The notes beneath the pieces were generated by a model. That model was not told the origin of the DNA. It saw only the letters and a list, made by a program, of their open reading frames with translations, and ran no database searches. From the NCBI RefSeq assembly GCF_021190915.1, contig NZ_JAIOAP010000013.1, positions 124,001-188,000 of the forward strand: 64,000 bases of DNA, given 5' to 3'. The position numbers and the translations under genes were made by a program. The stretch comes from Cohnella silvisoli. Its GTDB lineage: Bacteria > Bacillota > Bacilli > Paenibacillales > Paenibacillaceae. This document shows positions 59,207-64,000 of this stretch, one piece after another (within the stretch, counting starts at the first letter, position 1; the number at the start of each line of letters is the position of its first letter).

Positions 59207-61345
59207 ATGTTTGAAGTGTATTATGGGATAGACAACTCCATGGCCATCCTCACGTTCATTTTCTGGTGGATTGCCGCAGCCCGAACGTCCAATCTGGCCT
59301 TATTGCCGACAGAGGACAAGATGCGCCGCGTCGCGCGGATCAATATGCGGTTCGTCTATATCGGTATGGCACTCGCGCTCTTCAGAGCTGTTTGGCAGCT
59401 GCCCCTGGGACTCAAGTTCGGTTGGCCGTTCACGCTGGAGAAAATACTGCTTGCATCGCCGCTCATCCTAACTCCGGTCGTTTTTGTTATGCTGATTTCC
59501 ATTCCTAGGCAGAAGCGGATCGCGAATGAACGGTCTTCAGACACAGCCCCTATCAAGCGGAGAGACGCAGCGGACCCGGCGCTCGTCGTTCCGATCCAGG
59601 CTGCCGCTTGCGGAGCGGCAGCCGGTCTATATATTCTCTTATTTCCGCAAACGCCGCCCTATATCGACATCGGTTTGTCGCTTTCCGCGTTGATGGCGGC
59701 AGCCATGCCGGTGCTTTGGTATTGGCAACGATGGCGTGCCAGGAGATTGGGCAGCATCGAATTGCCTATGTTACCTTCGATTGCCCGGAGAGCTACAAGG
59801 AAAGCCGCGGTATTCGTTATCCTCGGCATCGGCATCGGATTATTGATCCTGTTTGCTAAGGAGCAAAGCAAGCTCCCGGAACAGATGAGCATGACGGATC
59901 ATTCCAATATCGATTACGGCGGCGGACCCGCTCTGTCGCACGGCGGGCAAGGTCATCACCAGCACAGCGCTGCGGGCGAGTCCGTGAAGACAGTGAGTGT
60001 CGTTGATTTAAAGGGACCCCAGGACGAAGCGCCGGACAAGAAATTCGCGCTAACGGCTGAGAAGACGACCGTTCGGCTGAGCTCAGGTAAGACGATCGAG
60101 GCTTGGACGTACAACGGGCAAATACCGGGACCGGAACTTCGCGTCACAGAAGGAGACCTTGTGGAGGTTACGTTGTTGAACAAAGACATTGAGGCCGGCG
60201 TGACAATTCATTGGCACGGGTTAGACGTGCCAAATGGAGAGGATGGCGTCGCCGGACTGACGCAGGATTCTGTCATGCCGGGCGAGAGCTATACGTACCG
60301 GTTTCGGGTGAACGAGCTCGGAACGCATTGGTATCATTCGCATCAGGCATCGTCCGTACAGGTCAAGAAAGGACTATTCGGCGCCCTAGTCATTATGCCG
60401 AAAGACAAGGCGAACGGCGTATACAACATGGCAAAATCCGGTGGAGCGGGGAGCGGGATCCAAGACATCGTGCTGATCGGCCACACGTGGGAGTTTTCGA
60501 GAGGTCATGTAGCCTCCATCGGACTAGCGGATAACTTGGAACGCCGGAAAATCGCACCCGGCACAGCGGTAAGGCTTCGGTTTGTGAATGCCAGCAGCGA
60601 GCCCGAAACGTTCGAATTAAGCGGAACACGTTTTCAGGTCGCAGCGATCGACGGAGCGGAAGTGAACGAACCAGGAGAGTTAGAGAATGTGTCGCTTCAT
60701 ATTGCCTCAGGAGGACGCAACGACGTCATCTTTACGATGCCGAATACGCCTGTTGCGCTCCGCAGCAAGAGCAACCGCGAAGCGGTTATCCTGATCAGTG
60801 CTGACGGCAGCGGAGAGATCCCTCCTTGGCCCAAAGGGAAGACGGTATTCAATCCGGCTTCGTATGGAAATCCGCTGCCGATGAAGATCGGTTTGGATAG
60901 CGATTTTGACAGGGAATTCAAAATAACGATTGATGTACAGAACTTCGCCTTCTACAACGGAAAGTTCGCAACGCAAGTGTTTCGAATCAACGGCAAGTTG
61001 TTTCCGGAGACGCCGATGCAAATGGTGCGCAAAGGTGATTTGATCAAGATCACCATCATTAATCGAAGTTATGAAGATCATCCGATTCATCCGCATGGGC
61101 ATCATATGCAAGTGCTTAGCCGGAACGGAAAGTCGGTAACCGGCAGCCCTTGGATCGTCGATACGCTAAATGTCGGACCCGGGGAAACTTACGAGGTAGC
61201 GATACGCGCCGACAATCCGGGTATTTGGATGAATCATTGTCATAATCTCGAACATGCGGCTGTCGGAATGATCCTTCACCTTGCCTATGAAGGGGTAACG
61301 TCTCCATTTCTTGTCGGAGAGGGAAGCCGGAATTTACCGGAATAA
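59207..61345 (+). CDS. Membrane-anchored multicopper oxidase
   Basis: 712 residues. The N-terminal 225 residues are a membrane domain with about five to six spans ('SMAILTFIFWWIAAARTSNL', 'ILLASPLILTPVVFVMLISI', 'AAVFVILGIGIGLLILFA'), then a His-rich linker ('LSHGGQGHHQHSAAG') and a three-cupredoxin oxidase domain. All copper motifs are present: 'TIHWHGLDVP', 'GTHWYHSHQ', 'HPIHPHGHHM' and 'NHCHNLEHAAVGM', giving the T1, T2 and T3 sites, with Met as axial T1 ligand. Such enzymes oxidise Cu(I) or metals/phenols outside the cell. Ribosome site AGAGGTGAAG. Divergent from the two-component operon, which likely controls it. Confidence 0.93.
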   Translation: MFEVYYGIDNSMAILTFIFWWIAAARTSNLALLPTEDKMRRVARINMRFVYIGMALALFRAVWQLPLGLKFGWPFTLEKILLASPLILTPVVFVMLISIPRQKRIANERSSDTAPIKRRDAADPALVVPIQAAACGAAAGLYILLFPQTPPYIDIGLSLSALMAAAMPVLWYWQRWRARRLGSIELPMLPSIARRATRKAAVFVILGIGIGLLILFAKEQSKLPEQMSMTDHSNIDYGGGPALSHGGQGHHQHSAAGESVKTVSVVDLKGPQDEAPDKKFALTAEKTTVRLSSGKTIEAWTYNGQIPGPELRVTEGDLVEVTLLNKDIEAGVTIHWHGLDVPNGEDGVAGLTQDSVMPGESYTYRFRVNELGTHWYHSHQASSVQVKKGLFGALVIMPKDKANGVYNMAKSGGAGSGIQDIVLIGHTWEFSRGHVASIGLADNLERRKIAPGTAVRLRFVNASSEPETFELSGTRFQVAAIDGAEVNEPGELENVSLHIASGGRNDVIFTMPNTPVALRSKSNREAVILISADGSGEIPPWPKGKTVFNPASYGNPLPMKIGLDSDFDREFKITIDVQNFAFYNGKFATQVFRINGKLFPETPMQMVRKGDLIKITIINRSYEDHPIHPHGHHMQVLSRNGKSVTGSPWIVDTLNVGPGETYEVAIRADNPGIWMNHCHNLEHAAVGMILHLAYEGVTSPFLVGEGSRNLPE

Positions 61346-61369
61346 GGAGTTCCGTTTGATGCTGAATAA

Positions 61370-61554
61370 GGACTGAAACTCTGGTTGATTTCTATTTCCT
61401 CTGCATTGTTGTTCCACGCTGGATTAAAGGTTAAAATGTTTTTGTCAAACATGCCCTGAAATATTCCTATCGTACAATCGTCATTTTTCATGATTAACCA
61501 GTTTTGATCAATAATTAAGGGCAAAACCTCCGAAAAGAAGGAAGTGTCAAACAA
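61370..61554 (-). pseudogene. VOC-family (glyoxalase fold) fragment
   Basis: The minus-strand frame starts 'MFDTSFFSEVLPLIIDQNWL' and continues 'IMKNDDCTIGIFQGMFDKNI' and 'LTFNPAWNNNAEEIE', wording known from VOC proteins ('[20 protein letters not shown]'-like), then runs on into unrelated sequence and the oxidase gene. It covers about 50 residues of a 120-130 residue domain, lacking both ends and any ribosome site. Its 5' end is overlapped by the start of the AlkD-like gene. Best read as a relic. Confidence 0.45.
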
Positions 61555-62261
61555 TGAATTTAGAAATGGTTATGCAGGAGCTTGAAGCTCTCGGAAAGGA
61601 TCGAACCAAGAAAATCTACGAATCCAATGGCGCGCGCGAACCGCTTTTTGGCGTGGCAACTGGCGAGATGAAGCCCATTTTCAGAAAAATAAAAATAAAT
61701 CAACCTTTGGCTGAGCAACTTTACGCTACAGGGAACTACGACGCCATGTACTTTGCCGGCATAATTGCAGATCCCAAAGCGATGACTGAAGCGGATTTTG
61801 AGCGTTGGATCGATGCGGCTTATTTTTATATGCTGTCCGATTTTGTAGTTGCGGTAACTTTGGCAGAAACAGATATTGCGCAAGCAGTGGCCGATAAATG
61901 GATTGCAAGCGGCGAAGAACTGAGAATGTCGGCGGGCTGGAGTTGTTACTGCTGGCTTTTGGGGAACCGCCCGGACGGTGAATTTTCCGAAAGCAAAATG
62001 ACCAATATGCTTGAAATTGTGAAAAATACGATTCATGATTCTCCCGAACGAACGAAATACGCGATGAATAATTTTATTTACACAGTGGGGGTATCCTATT
62101 TACCGCTCCATGGTAAGGCGGTCGAGATCGCAAAGGCAGTAGGCCCGGTAGAAGTCAAACGGGATAAGAAAAAAAGCGGTTTCCTGCTCGCTTCCGAAAA
62201 TATTCAAAAGGCTGTAGATAAAGAGCAAATTGGTTTCAAACGCAAACATGTAAGGTGTTAG
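61554..62261 (+). CDS. DNA alkylation repair protein (AlkD-like HEAT-repeat)
   Basis: 235 residues, cytoplasmic, start ATG behind AAGAAGGAAG. The AlkD/AlkC family is seen in 'NLEMVMQELEALGKDRTKKI', 'FGVATGEMKPIFRKIKINQP', 'AEQLYATGNYDAMYFAGIIA', 'MLSDFVVAVTLAETDIAQAV' and 'SGWSCYCWLLGNRPD'-like 'SAGWSCYCWLLGNRP'. AlkD removes alkylated bases by a HEAT-repeat solenoid; the aromatic and acidic residues of the active site cannot be placed with confidence, and many relatives bind DNA without glycosylase activity. Stands alone; a terminator-like palindrome lies after it at 62445. Confidence 0.85.
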   Translation: MNLEMVMQELEALGKDRTKKIYESNGAREPLFGVATGEMKPIFRKIKINQPLAEQLYATGNYDAMYFAGIIADPKAMTEADFERWIDAAYFYMLSDFVVAVTLAETDIAQAVADKWIASGEELRMSAGWSCYCWLLGNRPDGEFSESKMTNMLEIVKNTIHDSPERTKYAMNNFIYTVGVSYLPLHGKAVEIAKAVGPVEVKRDKKKSGFLLASENIQKAVDKEQIGFKRKHVRC

Positions 62262-62444
62262 AAGTAATGCTTAACTATGCCATAGATAATTTATAGCGCC
62301 ATTATATCTTTTAAGTGTCTCTGAGACTTTCTCCGAGGCTTTTTTATTGAAGGAAGTGAGATGTCTTGTAAACCGTATTAACTTGTAGCTTGGTAAGTTC
62401 CACGATTCTGACTCCACGATAGAGTTTCTAAGTTTCTCTTCAAT
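62262..62444 (+). other. Spacer after the AlkD-like gene
   Basis: No ORF. Contains a T-run ending weak stem (GTCTCTGAGAC and TCCGAGGCTTTTTT near 62315-62346) that may act as terminator for the gene upstream. Confidence 0.35.
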
Positions 62445-62488
62445 AACATAAATGCCGCAGCTCTTAGCTGCGGCATTTATGTTTCTTC
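62445..62488. terminator. Long perfect hairpin terminator
   Basis: AACATAAATGCCGCAG (62445-62460), loop CTCTTAG, CTGCGGCATTTATGTT (62468-62483), then TCTTCTC. Sixteen perfect pairs; works in both orientations. Confidence 0.85.
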
Positions 62489-62532
62489 TCTTCGCGTATG
62501 GACGCCTAACGCGGTTATTTATCATAATGCAC

Positions 62533-62578
62533 AACAACAGCCCTTCACCGTTGAATAAGGCGGTGAAAGGCTGTTGTT
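62533..62578 (-). terminator. Terminator of the toxin-antitoxin genes
   Basis: AACAACAG...CACCG pairs with CGGTG...CTGTTGTT; read on the minus strand it follows the toxin stop at 62585. Confidence 0.6.
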
Positions 62579-62584
62579 CGTCAT

Positions 62585-62791
62585 TCATTCGTTGAATAAA
62601 TGCATTAATTGATGTTTGACCTCCGTTAAAAGCGAAGGTTTGATCAAGTTTGAAGTGATTGCGGCAACAACAAGATCAGACTGGGATTTATTATAGGTTG
62701 AGTTGGACAAGACAAGAACGGGACGCTGCTTTGTTGTGGGCAAATCACTATACGGAAATGGAATCAGTACAATGTCCCCTTGCCTATACAT
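62585..62791 (-). CDS. MazF/PemK-type toxin, apparently shortened
   Basis: 68 residues from the ATG at 62791. The start 'MYRQGDIVLIPFPYSDLPTT', 'KQRPVLVLSNSTYNKSQSDL' and 'VVAAITSNL' is MazF-like, with the conserved Arg of 'KQRPVLV'. After 'ITSNLIKPS' a full toxin (about 110-120 residues) would have further beta strands with the 'SLIRADKI'-type loop; here it goes straight to a helix 'LLTEVKHQLMHLFNE' and stops. An in-frame internal loss of about 40-45 residues is likely, which would remove part of the RNA-binding/dimer face. Activity doubtful. Overlaps the antitoxin gene by 8 bp. Confidence 0.7.
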   Translation of the reverse strand: MYRQGDIVLIPFPYSDLPTTKQRPVLVLSNSTYNKSQSDLVVAAITSNLIKPSLLTEVKHQLMHLFNE

Positions 62792-62981
62792 GATTCCAAA
62801 CCTCATCATCCACCGGGTTGTCCCAGAACTCCATGCTGGTCATGCTGGCTTGTTCAAGGTTTTTTAATGCTTCACGTTCTCTTTTTGCATTCAAATATCC
62901 GATGAAATCAGCAACTTCAATTGCGTCTTGTTCGGGGATATGGTCAATGATGCGTTTCAACTCTTCTCGGTTAACGCCCAC
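62784..62981 (-). CDS. Antitoxin of the MazF-type pair
   Basis: 65 residues, GTG start at 62981 with GGAAGG about 9 nt upstream. Helical: 'NREELKRIIDHIPEQDAIEV', 'ADFIGYLNAKREREALKNLE' then an acidic tail 'FWDNPVDDEVWNHV', as in the DUF2281-like/PHD-less antitoxins, whose C-terminal segment covers the toxin active site. It is first in the pair, overlapping the toxin start, as expected for an antitoxin-first operon. Confidence 0.75.
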   Translation of the reverse strand: MGVNREELKRIIDHIPEQDAIEVADFIGYLNAKREREALKNLEQASMTSMEFWDNPVDDEVWNHV

Positions 62982-63147
62982 ATTATCACGACCTTCCGGA
63001 TCTAGGTGCTTTCATTGTATCATAAATAATCCCGATTTCCCCTAGGCGCTTAGATTCAAACTATCTAAACTTAGCAATCCAAAAGAAATTTCTTGTTTTT
63101 CTTTATGGTATTGTTAGTGCAGTCCAACATGCCTAGGAGGAGTCCTT

Positions 63148-63636
63148 ATGAATTTATCAGAAAGGTTGATCGCAGAACTGAAACGGGAAGCGGAATCGAC
63201 CCGGAGAGTGCTCGAAAGAGTACCTTCAGACAAGCTTTCCTGGAAGCCGCATACAAAGTCGATGTCATTAGGTCAGCTTGCTTTGCATACCGCGGGCGTA
63301 CCCGGAGGCCTAGCTGAGTTTTTGGATGAACAGTCTCGCGAAGTCCCGATAGTTCCTCTGCCTGAGGCAACATCGTTGAACGAGATCCTTTCGACGTTTG
63401 ATAAATACATGCTTTTGGCTGAAAACAAGCTTCTCGCATGGGGAGAAACTGGTCTAATGGAGACATGGAAGCTCACCCGTGAAGGCATCGCGATACTTGA
63501 GGTACCCCGAATCGAAATGGTGCGTACATTAATGTTTAATCATTTGTATCATCATCGGGGGCAACTAACCGTTTATCTCCGACTGCTTGAGGTCCCGGTT
63601 CCAGCCATTTACGGTCCGAGCGCCGATGAGAGTTAG
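63148..63636 (+). CDS. DinB-family metal-dependent protein
   Basis: 162 residues, four-helix bundle of the DinB/YfiT superfamily. The three metal-binding His are visible: 'LGQLALHTAGVPGG' (His near 47) and 'FNHLYHHRGQLTVYLRLLEV' (two His separated by three residues). 'VLERVPSDKLSWKPHTKSMS' and the C-terminal 'PVPAIYGPSADES' are also typical. Known members transfer bacillithiol or mycothiol or act as uncharacterised stress proteins; function here is not evident. Ribosome site AGGAGG 10 nt before the ATG; terminator at 63696. Confidence 0.9.
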   Translation: MNLSERLIAELKREAESTRRVLERVPSDKLSWKPHTKSMSLGQLALHTAGVPGGLAEFLDEQSREVPIVPLPEATSLNEILSTFDKYMLLAENKLLAWGETGLMETWKLTREGIAILEVPRIEMVRTLMFNHLYHHRGQLTVYLRLLEVPVPAIYGPSADES

Positions 63637-63695
63637 CAAGCCGTCGCACATTCTGATAAGGATTTCTATGCAGTCAAATATTTACTTCAATCAAT

Positions 63696-63732
63696 AAAAC
63701 CGCGAAGGCATGAAGCCACGCGGTTTTTTGTC
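63696..63732 (+). terminator. Terminator of the DinB-family gene
   Basis: AAAACCGCG (63696-63704), loop, CGCGGTTTT (63719-63727), then TTTGTC. Confidence 0.85.
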
Positions 63733-63823
63733 TTTTTATGGCCGAATCTATCATTATTCTTTTATATGGCGGCGACTGTGCTGCGTTTCGAAAGTATGCA
63801 GTGTAATTTCAATTTGTCAAAAG

Positions 63824-63855
63824 GGTCGACCGCCGGAGGTCTTTTTTTCGTTTTA
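63824..63855 (+). terminator. Second terminator-like hairpin
   Basis: GACC-GCCGGA-GGTC (63827-63840 region) followed by seven T and CG. No gene lies between it and the previous terminator. Confidence 0.5.
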
Positions 63856-63915
63856 CTGCCATTTAACCGCAGGTTGTTACGATAAAAGAAATTGTTTTGA
63901 AAGGGGTTAATAGAT

Positions 63916-64000
63916 TTGAATTATCTTCATGTAAAGAAACTCAAAAAGATAATCTTAGGTATACTGGCAGTTTCCGTCTTAATAGCTGCAATCTTTCAGC
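63916..64000 (+). CDS. Exported or membrane protein, 5' end only
   Basis: Starts with TTG at 63916 (AAGGGG upstream) and runs off the right edge. The visible 28 residues form a basic N-region ('NYLHVKKLKK') and a hydrophobic stretch 'IILGILAVSVLIAAIF', a signal peptide or N-terminal anchor. Nothing further can be said. Confidence 0.6.
   Translation, partial: MNYLHVKKLKKIILGILAVSVLIAAIFQ

Overview
The window is a chromosomal segment of a spore-forming, Gram-positive bacterium of the Paenibacillaceae (Paenibacillus/Cohnella type). Pointers are Bacillus-like gene order in the purine operon, strong AGGAGG-type ribosome sites, frequent TTG/GTG starts, a gerKA-KC-KB germinant receptor operon, YesM/YesN two-component systems beside LplB/LplC permeases, S-layer homology domains, and many rho-independent terminators. 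Genus level is inference; there is no rRNA or tRNA gene in the window.

Layout. 1-9000: 3' part of the purine operon (purQ end, purL, purF, purM, purN, purH, purD), interrupted between purF and purM by about 500 bp with five short palindromes and a ~104-nt hairpin. 9000-15600: a 39-residue membrane peptide, an alpha/beta hydrolase, and a signalling operon (REC-GGDEF cyclase, BMP-type nucleoside-binding lipoprotein, large hybrid kinase). 15640-16310: two unrelated minisatellites (52 bp and 51 bp units). 16540-20700: a ykkC-type (guanidine-I-like) riboswitch with terminator, then a NitT/TauT-type ABC transporter and a cytosine-deaminase-like amidohydrolase. 20760-22770: sugar isomerase and AraC regulator on the minus strand. 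22930-28225: YerB-like lipoprotein and a four-gene germination operon. 28319-30040: a candidate PhoP box, a PhoU-like (DUF47) protein and a PiT phosphate transporter. 30150-32080: DUF1861 protein, a basic protein of unknown role, YerC. 32230-39350: YesM/YesN system and an LplB/LplC/solute-binding ABC system. 39530-42790: CbiX-like chelatase, diacylglycerol kinase, RlmD-type rRNA methyltransferase.

43070-45100 is a scrap yard: a broken zeta-type toxin with an intact small upstream gene, a broken hsdM, an integrase piece and an MBL-fold hydrolase piece. 45270-55880 is a coherent unit: a double-kinase 7TMR-DISM sensor, a response regulator with a SARP/BTAD output domain, and a 2087-residue SLH surface protein whose promoter carries an 11-bp-period direct repeat just upstream of the -10, as SARP sites do. 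55970-57030 holds a Fic fragment, terminators and a small transcription unit with a 4-codon ORF. 57039-61345: a two-component system divergent from a membrane-anchored multicopper oxidase. 61370-64000: VOC fragment, AlkD-like protein, an internally shortened MazF-type toxin with antitoxin, DinB protein, and the start of an exported protein.

Strongest leads are the riboswitch-controlled transporter/hydrolase operon, the SARP-type regulator with its likely target promoter and repeated surface-protein module, and the structured purF-purM spacer. All family assignments are from reading the sequence; no searches or folding were run.
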